A stretch of 64,000 bases of DNA from Spirochaetales bacterium Spiro_10 (GCA_001604405.1 LVBL01000006.1:62001-126000), one strand, 5' to 3'; shown: positions 45,040 to 55,300, numbered from the stretch's first letter. Notes: a model not told the origin generated them from the sequence alone. Translations and numbers: made by a program.

Positions 45040-47847
45040 TTACCGCAAGCCCGTCCTCCGCTCCATGAGCGGAATGCCCACGAACAAAATCTGAAATACC
45101 GGTATTCCCGTCTCGATTATCCAGGAATAGCGCACGCCCGCGTTCAGTTCGAACGGGATCCTCAGCGGCATGAAATGGAATCCCAGCTCAGCTCCGGCGG
45201 AAGAAACCCGAATTCCCCCGTCAAGGGCGTACGTCTGGTCATAGAACGCGTCAAGCCGGATCATATTCACGTATACGAGCGCGCCGACGGAAAACTCCGG
45301 GTAAAACAGGGGAACACGATACGTGAACTGTCCCGATATAGTACGCGGCGCGTCCGGAAGGCCGAAGCCGCGCACGTAGCCCGAGGCGACAGAGTCGCCC
45401 ATTACGCGATCCTCGCGCGCGACGGTCGCGAGCAGGGCATCGTCGGAGAGTATCCCCGGCAAGACGAGGGACGCCGAGGCGAGCCAGTGGGAACCGCTCA
45501 GCGCGTCGCCGCGCGAGGCCTCTCGGGGATCAATCTCGAGAAAACCCAGGCAGGACACCTCGAGCCTGCCGCGACCGGCCCGTGCCGCGACGGAAGACCG
45601 GACGGGATACGATACCTCCGTGTCCCGGATGCGCACGCCGGAGGAAAGACCCGGCGTGAGGGCCCATCGACTCGCGCCCACCGAGCCTCCGCCAAGGGGA
45701 AGCTCGACCGAGGCCCATCCCCCGTACTCGGTATACTGGTCTTCGCCAAGATCGCGCAAGGATCCGTAGGCAAGCAACGAGATATCGGGCCTGAAACCGC
45801 GATACCTCCACTCGGCGCAGGCGGTCACCGCCTCGCCGTAATAGTCATAGCCACCCGAAACCGATCCCGCGTTCGTTCCTGAGGGATCCGCGAGCGAAAG
45901 GTGCAGACCGATGCCCCTGCCCCACAAGCCGGCGAGCGCGGGGCCCCACGAGACTGGTCTCATGTCCGTGACGCCCCATTCCCAAGGCTCCGCAAGGACC
46001 GGACCAGACGCGCTCCGCGCCGGATCAAAGGGTGTTTTCGGCGACTCCGCCGCGGCGACGGGCAGAAAAAAATCCTCGCGCGCGACGGGAACGTCCGCTA
46101 CGGGCCTTCTTGACTCCGCGGCAAGTGGCGCCGAGGCGACGGTCTGGCCCTTCGCCCCGAACCTGTCGACGAAATAGACGCTGTGCCCGTCGACGGAACG
46201 GCGCGGACTCGTCGCGCCGACCGCGCGCGAGACCACCCGGAAGACCTCTCCCCCGCTTGCAAGCTCGTACACGCACTCGGTACCCGACATGTCCGACGAG
46301 AACAGGACCGAGTTTCCCCTCGCGTCGCAGTGCCGGATACTCGCGCCCTCCGCGTCGAGGATGACCCTCACGAGTCCCGTCTCGAGGTCGAGGGCGCAGA
46401 GGCGCTTGCCGTTTGCCGAAGCCGGCCACAAGACTCCGTTCGAGACGAAAACGAGCGTCTTGCCGTCGTCCGAGTAGGAAAGGTCTCCCCACATCTCGCC
46501 GGGCGGCACGGGGTATTCGCGGAGGATCCTTCCCGATTCGCGGGAAAGCACGACGAGACGCGACGAGGTATCCTTTCGCCATTCGCAGGCGGCGATCTCA
46601 GTGGCGGACTGATTGATGGCCGGTCCGTAGAACCGCGATCCGCGGGCGATGACGCGCCGGTTTCCCGAGGGACTTCTGACGACGATTCTCGTCGTCGTCC
46701 GCGCGAACTTCGGATGGACCTCAAGCTCGTCCCAAACGACGTATCCACCGCCTTCGCCGAGAGAATTGAGCGGGCGCGCCTCGCACAGAACATCCTCCGC
46801 TCCACCGCGGATTCGGACGATCTCGCTTCCCCTGAACAGGTCGGCGCGATGCGCCAGGATCGAGCCGTCCGATGCCGCCACGATACGAGGGTACTCGCGG
46901 TAGCGGAAGTCCTTCGGGCCGAGGAGGTCCGTCGCGGGCGTGATCTCGAGCGAGGCAACCTGATTTTTCCAGTAGTCGCGGTAATGGGCGGATACGTTTG
47001 ACCACGCCTCCGACTCGCCCGTGCCTGCCACCTTCCGCATCGCGCGGTCGGGTCCGATCGCCGGCAGGGGAAGACGGGACCATTGACCGAAGAGCGTTTC
47101 CGGAGCCGAAGGATCGTACGCCGATCTCAGGCGCGCGTACAAGAGATACCCGAGCACGTACTGGTCCGGAAGCTTCCGCCCACGGGAACCGAGCGTGATC
47201 GCGTCATAGGAACACTCGGCGCCGTCGAGCAGAAAGGCCTTCATCTCCGCCGTAAAGCAGGGATCGCGCCCCCTTCCCGCCTCCGTCAGCAGGGTCTCCG
47301 CCATGACGGCGTCGCCCTCGAACCACCAGGCCGGCATCCAGAACGCCAGGGCGTTCTCGCCCGAAAGCGCGTAGAGCGCGTGCGTCAGGTTTCTGTCCAT
47401 CGCGTCGACTTGCGTCATGTGCCGCCCTTCGTGCACGGAAAGCTGCGCGAGCCAGTCCCCCGATCCGGCATGGTCGGGGAACGTGAAAAAAACGCTGCGC
47501 CTCGGATGCGTCGCGACGAATCCGTTCGGGAACATCATGTCGGGATTCAGCAGTACCGGGAACTTCCAGTGCCGCTCGGGTTTGAGTACGGAGAGATTCT
47601 CGTCGAGGAAGTAGTCAAGGGACGAGGCGACAAACGCGCCGCGTTCGAGCAGAAAGGACGGAAACACGACGCGAACGCGCTCTCCCCCGACGGAAAGCCA
47701 GTCATGGCGCCGAACGTCGACCGGGGGCGACTGCGCGATGGCGGCGAGAGGAATCGCGAGCGCGAGCGCGGCCGGCAGAATGGCGGCCGGCAGAATGGCG
47801 CGCGGCAATGGCGCGAGGCGCGCGAAAGACCGTTCCGTCCCGTTCAT
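45040..47847 (-). CDS. Outer-membrane protein with gluzincin peptidase domain, beta-propeller and C-terminal barrel
   Basis: 935 aa. A signal peptide (about residues 15-39) precedes a peptidase-MA-like domain with SVHEGRHMTQ (His139, Glu140, His143) and the third ligand in PAWWFEGDAVMAE (Glu178), so the zinc site looks complete. Residues about 310-600 repeat strands such as YVVWDELEVHP, DLSYSDDGKTLVFVSNG and SIRHCDARGNSVLFSSDMSGTECVY, a TolB/WD-like propeller. The last ~300 residues alternate hydrophobic/polar strands and end in a barrel (GVRYSWIIETGIPVFQILFVGIPL). Similar architectures occur in spirochaetes and Bacteroidetes; the substrate is unknown. The Shine-Dalgarno GGAG is 9 nt upstream. 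Confidence 0.8.
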   Translation of the reverse strand: MNGTERSFARLAPLPRAILPAAILPAALALAIPLAAIAQSPPVDVRRHDWLSVGGERVRVVFPSFLLERGAFVASSLDYFLDENLSVLKPERHWKFPVLLNPDMMFPNGFVATHPRRSVFFTFPDHAGSGDWLAQLSVHEGRHMTQVDAMDRNLTHALYALSGENALAFWMPAWWFEGDAVMAETLLTEAGRGRDPCFTAEMKAFLLDGAECSYDAITLGSRGRKLPDQYVLGYLLYARLRSAYDPSAPETLFGQWSRLPLPAIGPDRAMRKVAGTGESEAWSNVSAHYRDYWKNQVASLEITPATDLLGPKDFRYREYPRIVAASDGSILAHRADLFRGSEIVRIRGGAEDVLCEARPLNSLGEGGGYVVWDELEVHPKFARTTTRIVVRSPSGNRRVIARGSRFYGPAINQSATEIAACEWRKDTSSRLVVLSRESGRILREYPVPPGEMWGDLSYSDDGKTLVFVSNGVLWPASANGKRLCALDLETGLVRVILDAEGASIRHCDARGNSVLFSSDMSGTECVYELASGGEVFRVVSRAVGATSPRRSVDGHSVYFVDRFGAKGQTVASAPLAAESRRPVADVPVAREDFFLPVAAAESPKTPFDPARSASGPVLAEPWEWGVTDMRPVSWGPALAGLWGRGIGLHLSLADPSGTNAGSVSGGYDYYGEAVTACAEWRYRGFRPDISLLAYGSLRDLGEDQYTEYGGWASVELPLGGGSVGASRWALTPGLSSGVRIRDTEVSYPVRSSVAARAGRGRLEVSCLGFLEIDPREASRGDALSGSHWLASASLVLPGILSDDALLATVAREDRVMGDSVASGYVRGFGLPDAPRTISGQFTYRVPLFYPEFSVGALVYVNMIRLDAFYDQTYALDGGIRVSSAGAELGFHFMPLRIPFELNAGVRYSWIIETGIPVFQILFVGIPLMERRTGLR

Positions 47848-47863
47848 CGCGACCGGCTCCGCG

Positions 47864-48580
47864 TCAGTACTCGCTGATGAAGTCGTTCATGGGGCTGTCG
47901 CTCGCGAGAATTTCCTTGTTGATCTTGTCGTTGTCGATCTCGACTTGCCTAAAATCAATCGAGTAGTGGCGGCCGGACGACTGAATGACGACGTATTCCG
48001 CCCACGGATGTTTCGTCGGGGGCATGTTGTATCCGATGAACGGCTGACCGACGCTGCCCGAGGTGATAATGCGCGTGCCGGAGTAATTCCTGAGCATCTG
48101 CACATGCGTGTGGCCGCCAATGAAAATCATGTTTGGCTGTTCCCGGATGAGCGGCAAAAAGCTCTCGAGACCGGATTCAGGCTTGACGTTTTCCATGTTC
48201 GAGACGGGAGACCCGTGATAGCAGTATATGTCTACGTTCGGCAACAAACGGATCCGAAGGTCCTTCCTGAATTTCCTGATGAAGTCGAAATGCCTTTTTT
48301 TGTGGAGAGACCGCGACCATTCCACCGTGTCGATAACCAGCTTGTCCTTGGTATATTCGTAGATCTTCTCCGGATAGACCATGAACTCGTCGTGATTCCC
48401 CATGATGCACTCGCATTTCAGGGACTCCAGCAACTCGATCGACTCAACGGGCCTGATCCCGAGCGTGGAGGCGTCGCCGAGAAAAACGATCTGGTCGGGT
48501 TTTTGTTTTTTTACGTCCTTGAGGACCGACTCAAACGCATGAACGTTCGCATGAATATCTGAAATAAACGCTATTTTCAT
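47864..48580 (-). CDS. Calcineurin-like metallophosphoesterase
   Basis: 238 aa from the ATG at 48580. The di-metal site is complete: ISDIHANVHAF, VFLGDASTLG, IMGNHDEF, CYHGSP and FIGGHTHVQM. It is close to the YfcE/MJ0936-type phosphodiesterases. GGHTH and the late SGSVGQPF motif support activity; the natural substrate is unknown. The ATG overlaps the stop of the GGDEF-EAL gene (ATGA), and a TATACT lies 6 nt upstream, so it may be read both from the operon and from its own leaderless mRNA. Its codons are less GC-rich than those of neighbours. Confidence 0.9.
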   Translation of the reverse strand: MKIAFISDIHANVHAFESVLKDVKKQKPDQIVFLGDASTLGIRPVESIELLESLKCECIMGNHDEFMVYPEKIYEYTKDKLVIDTVEWSRSLHKKRHFDFIRKFRKDLRIRLLPNVDIYCYHGSPVSNMENVKPESGLESFLPLIREQPNMIFIGGHTHVQMLRNYSGTRIITSGSVGQPFIGYNMPPTKHPWAEYVVIQSSGRHYSIDFRQVEIDNDKINKEILASDSPMNDFISEY

Positions 48581-50313
48581 GGAGTCAGTATACACCCGCT
48601 TCCCGCCCTTTTCCATTGATCAATCCACTTTTCCGCCGGTTCGGGACGGCCGAAAAGGTAACCCTGGTGCGTCACGTCAGCCCTCGAATTGAGAAAATCG
48701 GCCTGGGGCTCGCTTTCGACGCCCTCGGCGACGACCCGCAGGTTGAGCAAGGCCGCGACGGCGAGAATCGTCTCGACGAGTGCCGCGTCGTTCGCGTCGT
48801 TGGGCGCGTCCTGGACGAAGGCCTTGTCGATCTTGAGTTCGTGTATGGGCAACTGCTTGATGTACGCGAGTGAGGAATACCCCGTCCCGAAGTCGTCAAC
48901 GGAGAACCGTACGCCGAGTTCGGTCAGCTGGCCCATCTTCATCACCGTATTCTCGAGATCGCCCATGAAAAGGCTCTCGGTGATCTCGAGGGTCAGGCAT
49001 GACGCGTCGGCACCCGTACGGGCGATGAGCTCCCGCATCCAGGGAACGAACAGCCGGTTGCGGAACTGCCGCGGACTCACGTTTACCGAAAGTCTGAGAG
49101 GCAGGCCCATGGAACCCGTATCGACGAGGATCTCGCAGGCCCGCTCCATGACCCATTCGCCCACATCGATGATGAGGTCCGTTTGCTCCGCTATCGGTAT
49201 GAACGATCCCGGGAAAACGAGTCCGCGCGTCGGGTGTTGCCACCGTACCAGAACCTCCGCGCTCACGAATTCGCGCTGGGCGTTTACCTGCGGCTGGAGG
49301 AACACGCGAAGCTCCCCGTTCGAGAGCGCCCTCCTCAGCTCACGCTCTACCTGATAGCTTTCGCTCGCGGAATTGCCCATGTCGGGATCGAAGAAGGCGT
49401 AATGGCCCCCGCCGGCCGCCTTGGCCCTGTGCAGGGCGGTATCGGCGCGTCGCAACACGGCGACGGGAGCATCCTCCTTGCCGCCGGGCAACAGGGTAAT
49501 CCCGTAGCTCGCGGTGACGATGGCCATCTCGCCTTCAAACTCGAAGGGGTTTTTGAGGGACTCCCGGATTCGCTCGATGACGATCAGCGTCTTCATGCTG
49601 ATCTCCTCGGCGCTTGCCTCGTCGCTGGGAAGGAGTATGGCGAATTCGTCGGCGTTCATGCGCGCGACCGTGTCGGCCTCGCGCATCAGGGACAGGAGCC
49701 GCTTTCCGATGGCCACCAGGAAGGCGTCGCCGACCTGGTTCCCGCGGGCGTCGTTTATGACCCGGAACCGGTCGATATTCACCAGGATCAGCGCGTCGTT
49801 TCTGGGATACCGCTGCAGGTAGGAAAGTCGCTGTCCGATGCGATCGAGCATCAGGTTGCGGTTGGGCAAGCCGGTGAGCGTATCGTAAAAGACGAGCCGG
49901 TGTATCTTCTCGTCGGCGACGCGCTGCTCCGTCACGTCCTCGATAAGCAGGAACACGCTCGTGACCCGATGTCCGGACAGGACCGGTACCATCGTTACGG
50001 AAAGGGTACGCAGGCCGCGCGGGTCCCCGTACGGAGAAAGGTCAATCTGGTATTCCCTGGAGGATTGGCCCTTGCCCCGAAATACCGTCCGTAGCGTTTC
50101 GGCGAAATCGCCGGCGCCCGAGAATACCGAAGAGTAAATATTGAAGGAACCGTCGCGAATTTCGGGACCGGTCGACCAGAAACTGTTGAATGCCGGATTT
50201 TTTTTGACGACGACGCCCGAATGATCTATCAGGAGCGCGGCAACGGGAATCTGTGAAAACAGGGCACGAAACAGCGAACCGGAATTTCCGGCGTGGGATA
50301 CAAACGGAATCAT
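48577..50313 (-). CDS. PAS-GGDEF-EAL protein with degenerate cyclase site (likely c-di-GMP phosphodiesterase)
   Basis: 578 aa from the ATG at 50313; a frame open further upstream crosses the promoter. An N-terminal PAS-like domain (about 1-130; IPVAALLIDHSGVVVKKNPAFNSFW) precedes the GGDEF domain (FYDTLTGLPNRNLMLDRI...). Its signature is MNADEF in place of GGDEF, so GTP cyclisation is unlikely. The EAL domain keeps AEVLVRWQHP, NVSPRQF, LEITESLFM, DDFGTGYSSL, LKIDKAFV and VAEGVES, so it should hydrolyse c-di-GMP. The catalytic Glu is in EVL, a conservative change from EAL. Regulation by the PAS domain and the dead GGDEF domain is inferred. Confidence 0.9.
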   Translation of the reverse strand: MIPFVSHAGNSGSLFRALFSQIPVAALLIDHSGVVVKKNPAFNSFWSTGPEIRDGSFNIYSSVFSGAGDFAETLRTVFRGKGQSSREYQIDLSPYGDPRGLRTLSVTMVPVLSGHRVTSVFLLIEDVTEQRVADEKIHRLVFYDTLTGLPNRNLMLDRIGQRLSYLQRYPRNDALILVNIDRFRVINDARGNQVGDAFLVAIGKRLLSLMREADTVARMNADEFAILLPSDEASAEEISMKTLIVIERIRESLKNPFEFEGEMAIVTASYGITLLPGGKEDAPVAVLRRADTALHRAKAAGGGHYAFFDPDMGNSASESYQVERELRRALSNGELRVFLQPQVNAQREFVSAEVLVRWQHPTRGLVFPGSFIPIAEQTDLIIDVGEWVMERACEILVDTGSMGLPLRLSVNVSPRQFRNRLFVPWMRELIARTGADASCLTLEITESLFMGDLENTVMKMGQLTELGVRFSVDDFGTGYSSLAYIKQLPIHELKIDKAFVQDAPNDANDAALVETILAVAALLNLRVVAEGVESEPQADFLNSRADVTHQGYLFGRPEPAEKWIDQWKRAGSGCILTP

Positions 50314-50350
50314 CGGTGCACAAACCTCTCGCGTACGTGTGTGTGTAGGG

Positions 50351-50356
50351 AGTATA
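50351..50356 (-). promoter_or_regulatory. -10 element upstream of the GGDEF-EAL gene
   Basis: TATACT on the minus strand, giving a leader of about 30 nt with only a weak GAGAGG. No good -35 is seen. The remaining 98-bp gap also holds the 3' end of the lipoprotein transcript, without a clear T-tailed hairpin. Confidence 0.35.
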
Positions 50357-50411
50357 CCACGTATTTGCCGGCTTCTCGCCGAAAAAATGGAGATTTTGCG
50401 TATACTGCTCG

Positions 50412-51950
50412 TTAACGCCCGCGCAGGTAAAAGCTTTTGAGGTACCGAATCCGAACGTCGGCATCCTTCCATCGTTCGCTCTCAGGCCAGGCACTCACAA
50501 CCGTCTCGTACGCGGACAGGGCCTTTCGGACGTCCCGGGTCGGCCCGTTCGCCTCATACGCCTGTCCCCGCAAAAACCATCCCTCGTCAAGTGACGAGAC
50601 GGCTGCGGCGAAGAACGAATCCAGCAGGGTCATCGCTCGGGCGGCGTCGCCGGAGGCAAGCGCGGCTCTCGTCTCCTCGAGAATGCGTTCTGGAGAGACG
50701 GCCGAGGCGGAGGGTTCGAGCGCTCCGCTTCGCGCGCCTTCACGTCCGGCGGCGGGGGAGTTTGCCGGATTTTGCGTTCCCGGCGCCGAAAGCGCGGGTT
50801 CGTCTGTCATGACGGAGACGCCGCGACCCGTCTCGCGCGCGGGTTCCGACGTGGCAGGGCTCCCGACCGAGGCTGTTTGGCTGAGGTCGGGGACGGCAGG
50901 ATCCTGCTTCAATGACCTCCAATCGGGGGCGCGCAGGCGACCGGTGCGCGCGGCAACGGGCGGCATGACGGTGACCGCGAGAACATCAGAGACGAATTCG
51001 TCGGAAACGACATCGTATCTCGAAAACTCGAGAAGAAAGGAACCCTGTTTGACGGCGCGAAAAGCGAAGAGAGTATCGGACCGGTCAAGTTTTCTCGTTT
51101 CGTACGCCAGGCCGTTTTGCGCCGACGCGTCGCCAAGATATACCCACCCCGTTCCGGGATACCAAACCTCGAGCGTATGGCCTTCTGGCACGGACGCGCT
51201 CCTCGAGGGAACGCCGCGAACTCTGTCCGGAGGAATTCCGACGGACGCGCGTTCCACGCCCGACTCCCATATCTCGGGCAAGGCCCCTTTCCCGTCGATT
51301 GCGTCAGGGTTATCCGGCCCTCCGGACGCGAGGGCGGGTGCCGGGGTTGCGGCCTTTGCCGTGGCAGGCGCGGCCGGTTTCGGTGCGGCCGGTTTCGGCG
51401 CCACCGTCGCCGCAGGCGCGACCGGTTTCGGTGCGGCCGGTTTCGGCGCCACCGTCGCCGCGGGGGCGGCCGGTTTCGGCGCTGGTGGTATCGTCGGGGC
51501 TGTCGCACTAGCGTCGGGACCCTCGGCCGTTTCCGTCGGGGGCGCGAATACCGTTTCCGGTTCTTCCATGACGGAGTCGGTATCCGTTTCAGCAGGACGT
51601 TCGTCTACAACCGCAGGCTCGGCTTCAGCGACGGACTCGCTTCCTGCGACGGGTTCGCTTCCTGCGACGGACTCGCTTTCTGCGACGGACTCGCTTCCTG
51701 CGACGGACTCGCTTCCTGCGACGGGTTCGCTTCCTGCGACGGGTTCGCTTCCTGCGACGGGTTCGCTTCCTGCGACGGGTTCGCTTCCTGCGACCGACTC
51801 GCTTCCTGCGACGGGTTCGCTTCCTGCGACGGGAACCGGGGCATTTGAAGTACCTGCCGAATTGGGTAACGCGACGGGATCGCTGGCGCAGGATACGGTG
51901 ACTATCGCAAGAAGAAACAGGAACTGGCGGACGGGAACGGATATCCTCAT
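50412..51950 (-). CDS. Repeat-rich putative lipoprotein with C-terminal TPR-like domain
   Basis: 512 aa. The N-terminus (PVRQFLFLLAIVTVSCAS) fits a spirochaetal lipoprotein signal with Cys21. Residues 41-112 are twelve units of VAGSE(P/S) or close variants. Residues 150-205 are Ala/Pro/Lys-rich with a 16-residue unit occurring twice. Residues ~210-330 hold a globular beta-rich part (PEGHTLEVWYPGTGWVYLGD, FAFRAVKQGSFLLEFSRYD). The last ~90 residues look TPR-like (RAALASGDAARAMTLLDSFF). A structural or binding role at the envelope is inferred. It is coupled to the next gene upstream by a 4-bp overlap. Confidence 0.8.
   Translation of the reverse strand: MRISVPVRQFLFLLAIVTVSCASDPVALPNSAGTSNAPVPVAGSEPVAGSESVAGSEPVAGSEPVAGSEPVAGSEPVAGSESVAGSESVAESESVAGSEPVAGSESVAEAEPAVVDERPAETDTDSVMEEPETVFAPPTETAEGPDASATAPTIPPAPKPAAPAATVAPKPAAPKPVAPAATVAPKPAAPKPAAPATAKAATPAPALASGGPDNPDAIDGKGALPEIWESGVERASVGIPPDRVRGVPSRSASVPEGHTLEVWYPGTGWVYLGDASAQNGLAYETRKLDRSDTLFAFRAVKQGSFLLEFSRYDVVSDEFVSDVLAVTVMPPVAARTGRLRAPDWRSLKQDPAVPDLSQTASVGSPATSEPARETGRGVSVMTDEPALSAPGTQNPANSPAAGREGARSGALEPSASAVSPERILEETRAALASGDAARAMTLLDSFFAAAVSSLDEGWFLRGQAYEANGPTRDVRKALSAYETVVSAWPESERWKDADVRIRYLKSFYLRGR
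51372..51467 (-). repeat. 48-bp tandem duplication encoding an Ala/Pro/Lys unit
   Basis: Two near-identical 48-bp units encode APAATVAPKPAAPKP(V/A) within the disordered part of the lipoprotein. Shorter partial copies flank them. Confidence 0.8.
51615..51830 (-). repeat. 18-bp minisatellite in the lipoprotein gene
   Basis: Twelve 18-bp units encode VAGSEP/VAGSES hexapeptides, with the later units slightly diverged (VAESES, VAEAEP). The near-identity of units points to recent copy-number change. Being a multiple of 3, changes would not shift frame. Confidence 0.9.
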
Positions 51951-52315
51951 GGAACCGACTCCAAAAGATCGTCTATCTGCCTTCGCCCCGCCTCGCGGAG
52001 CGCGCCGATCTCGCCGGCGTCTGGAGTATCATACCACAGATCGCGCTCCTGCGCCGACCAACGTTCCCTCTGCTCGCGGGAAAGCTGTATATCGGGCATC
52101 CCGAGCGGATCGGGAAGAAACCACAACTCGTCGGGGGGTATCGCCCTCGCGAGCCGCTCCGACTCCGCCTCGCGCGCGGCCTTGGCCTCAGCGAGGCCCA
52201 GACGGACAAGGAGCCCTATGACTATGACCAAAACGGCAACCGATACGGCGGCGACGCGCATAAGCGAGTCGCGATGATCCTCCATGTAGGAAACGATCGC
52301 CTCGCGGTCAATCAT
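51947..52315 (-). CDS. Small single-pass membrane protein of unknown function
   Basis: 122 aa. One hydrophobic helix at about 19-40 (MRVAAVSVAVLVIVIGLLVRLGL) is followed by a charged helix (EAKAAREAESERLARAIPP) and a Trp-rich tail with LWFLPDPLGMPD. The start overlaps the smc stop by 4 bp and its stop overlaps the lipoprotein start by 4 bp, so smc, this gene and the lipoprotein form one coupled operon. No family is recognised. Confidence 0.75.
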   Translation of the reverse strand: MIDREAIVSYMEDHRDSLMRVAAVSVAVLVIVIGLLVRLGLAEAKAAREAESERLARAIPPDELWFLPDPLGMPDIQLSREQRERWSAQERDLWYDTPDAGEIGALREAGRRQIDDLLESVP

Positions 52316-55300
52316 TCGCCGTCAACGCCCTCCGCCGCGTCTCCGTCAGCAGGCTCGCCGGCCATCCCGGCCAAAGGCTCGCCGCCCGCATCCGCGACGG
52401 GCGCGGGCGCGGATTCCGGAACGACCGACACGTCGACCCCTCCGTCGGTTTGGCGCTGCCTTCGGGGGGGATGCGGCGGAACGACGACGCCCTCTTCCGG
52501 GGGAACTTCCTCCTCCTCGAAAGACTCGACGTCGGGAAGCTGGTCCTCCTTTCTGTCGTTTTCGTTCTCGAGCTTTATGGTTATGACCTTCGATACGCCT
52601 GATTCCTCCATCGTGACGCCGAGCATCGTGCCCGCGCCCATGACGGTCTTCTTGTTGTGCGTGATGACGATGTACTGGCTCACGTTCGCGAACTCCCTGA
52701 GCGCGTTGACGAAGCGCGTGACGTTCTGCTCGTCCAAGGCGGCGTCTATCTCGTCGAGCAGGCAGAACGGCGAGGGCTTGACCATGTACGTCGCGAAAAG
52801 GAGCGAGACGGCGGTCATCGATTTTTCGCCGCCCGAAAGGAGGCTGATGTTCTCGAGCTTCTTCCCCGGCGGCTGCGCGAAGATGTCTATGCCGCTTTCC
52901 AGCACGTTCGCGGGGTCGACGAGCCTGATCTCGCCCCTGCCGCCGCCGAACAGGCGCCGGAACATGTTGTGGAAGTTCTTCTTGATCTTGTTATAGGTCG
53001 CGAGAAAGAGCTCGGTCGACTCCGCGCGTATTTCCTCGGTAATCCGCTTGAGGTCGTCGCGCGCCTTCTGAAGGTCGGCGATCTGGGCGGTAAGGAAATC
53101 GTAACGCTCCTTCGTTTCGGCGAACTCCTCCACGGCCATCAGGTTCACGCTTCCGAGATCCTTCAGGCTCGCGCGGGCCTGTGCGAGCTTTTCGCGCAGT
53201 TCCCCCGCGGGCGCGGTGATGGTGAACATCCGCTCCTCGAACTCCATGAGGTCGCGGGAATGCGTTTCCCGGAAATTCTCCTTGATGTTCCGGATCTCGG
53301 TCTCGTTCATGGCGAGATCCATGTGGATCTTCTCGAGCTGGCTCTGTATCTTCCCGATCTCGGCGACGCGGTTCTTGAGCCGCTCCTGCTTGCCCGCGAC
53401 GTCGGAATTGCGCGAGGTGATGTCGTTCTCGAGCCGCTCGAGCTCGGCGGTGAGGGTCTTGCCCTTGTGCTCGATCGAGGCGAGCTCGCCCTCGATCTCC
53501 TCGATCTGTTCGACGATGTCCGAGAGGCGTTTCTGCTCAGCGAAGGACTCGTTCTCGAGTTCCCTGAGCGTGGCCTCCTGCGAGGCGAGCTCGCGCCTGA
53601 TGAGTCGCGCCTGCTCCTCCGCCGCCTCGCCCTGGGTCTTCATTTGCACGCGGTTGAGCCTCAGGCTCTCGAGCGTCTTCCGGTACTCCTCGATCTTGAG
53701 CACGAGGTCGCCGTTCTGCGCCTTGAGCGACCCGATCGTCTCCCGGTGCGCGACGATCGCCTCGCGGTTTTCGAGTATCTTCGCGTCGATGGCGCGCTTC
53801 TTCGTGATGATCCCCTCGGGAGAGAGGAACTCGTCTATGAAGGTCGGGCTCGACTTCCGGTAGGCTAACAGGGACGCCTCGAGCCTCTCGATGAGGCCGG
53901 AAAGCTCGGTGAAGGTCCCGACCGCGTTGTCGGCGAATCTCCTCGTGTCCTGCGCCGAAGGCTCGTGCAGCTGTGCGAAGTCGGAGAAGATGTTCTTCCT
54001 GCCGGCGACGAGAACCTTGAGCTGGCCTATGAGGTTGTCGAGCTCGGCGTCGGAGTCGGCGTGGGCCTTCGAGGAATATCCCGCGTCGCGCAGGCGCTTG
54101 TCGAGTTCGGTGACGATGTCTTCCGTGATGGCCTGGAGCTGGCTCTCCATCCCGGCGCGCTCGGCGTCCAGGGCGACGATGGCCTCCTCGTGACGCGCGG
54201 ACTCGCGGTCGTTGTCCGAGATGCGGCTCCCCGCCATGGCGACGTTCTCCTCGAACGACGCGATGTTGCGCTCGATCTCGGCAAGCCGCTTGGCGAGATC
54301 CCGGACGATCTCGTCCTGCCCGTCCGCGTCCTCACGAAGGCTCTCGACGCGGTTCTCGACCGCCTGCCGGCGGCCGTCGAGCTGGGCGATCTTGGACTTG
54401 ACCTCGTCGCGCCTTTCGACGAGCAGACGGGACTGCTTGTCCTTCTCGTTCTTCTCGACGGCGAGGCCGTATATCTCCTTCTGGCAGTCGACGAGCTTCG
54501 CCTCCATCTCGTTGACGACGTCCATGTTCTCCTCGAGGGAGGAATTGATGGCGTCGATCTCGCCTTGCACCTCGCCGCGGCGTCTCTTGATGTCCTCGAC
54601 GTCGCCCGTCCTTCGGTCGCGGTCCTGCGTGAATCCCTTGAGCCTGAGCAGCTGGATATCGAGCTCGTTCTCGAAGATCGCCTCGCGCACGGCACGGTAT
54701 TTGACCGTCTTGTCGGCCTGAATCTTGAGGGTGTCGTAGGAACGCTTCACCTCGCCGAGGATGCCCTCGATCTGGCGCATGTTTTCCTCGGTTTTCTCGA
54801 GCTTCCGCTCCGCCTCGGCGCCGCGAACCTTGAACCGCGTGATCCCGGCGGCCTCCTCGAAGATGTACCGCCGTTCCTCCGGCTTGCTCGACAGGATCTG
54901 GTCGATCTTGCCCTGCTCCATGACGGAGTAGGCTGCCTTTCCGACGCCCGTGTCCCAGAAAAGTTCGCGGATGTCCTTGAGCTTTACGGGGGCGTTGTTT
55001 ATGTAATATTCGCTTTCTCCGGAACGGTACAGCCTCCGCTTGATCGCGATCTCGCTCATGTCGAGGCTCAGGAGACCGGCCTCGTTCGCGATCGTCAGGG
55101 TTACCTCGGCGACGTTGAGGGCCTTGCGGGACTCGGTGCCGTTGAAGATGACGTCTTCCATCTTGTCGGCCCGCATGGCCTTGGAGGCCTGTTCCCCGAG
55201 AACCCATTTTACCGCGTCGACGACGTTGCTCTTTCCGCATCCGTTGGGACCGAGAAGGGCGGTAATGCCGTCAGCGAATTCGATGCGCGTGCGGTCAGCG

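Noticed and set aside
50314-50411. Terminator of the repeat lipoprotein operon
   Set aside because: CGGC/GCCG stem of only 4 bp and the A/T run lies on the wrong side for the minus strand.
51615-51830. CRISPR-like array
   Set aside because: 18-bp contiguous units with no spacers, coding for a hexapeptide repeat in the lipoprotein.
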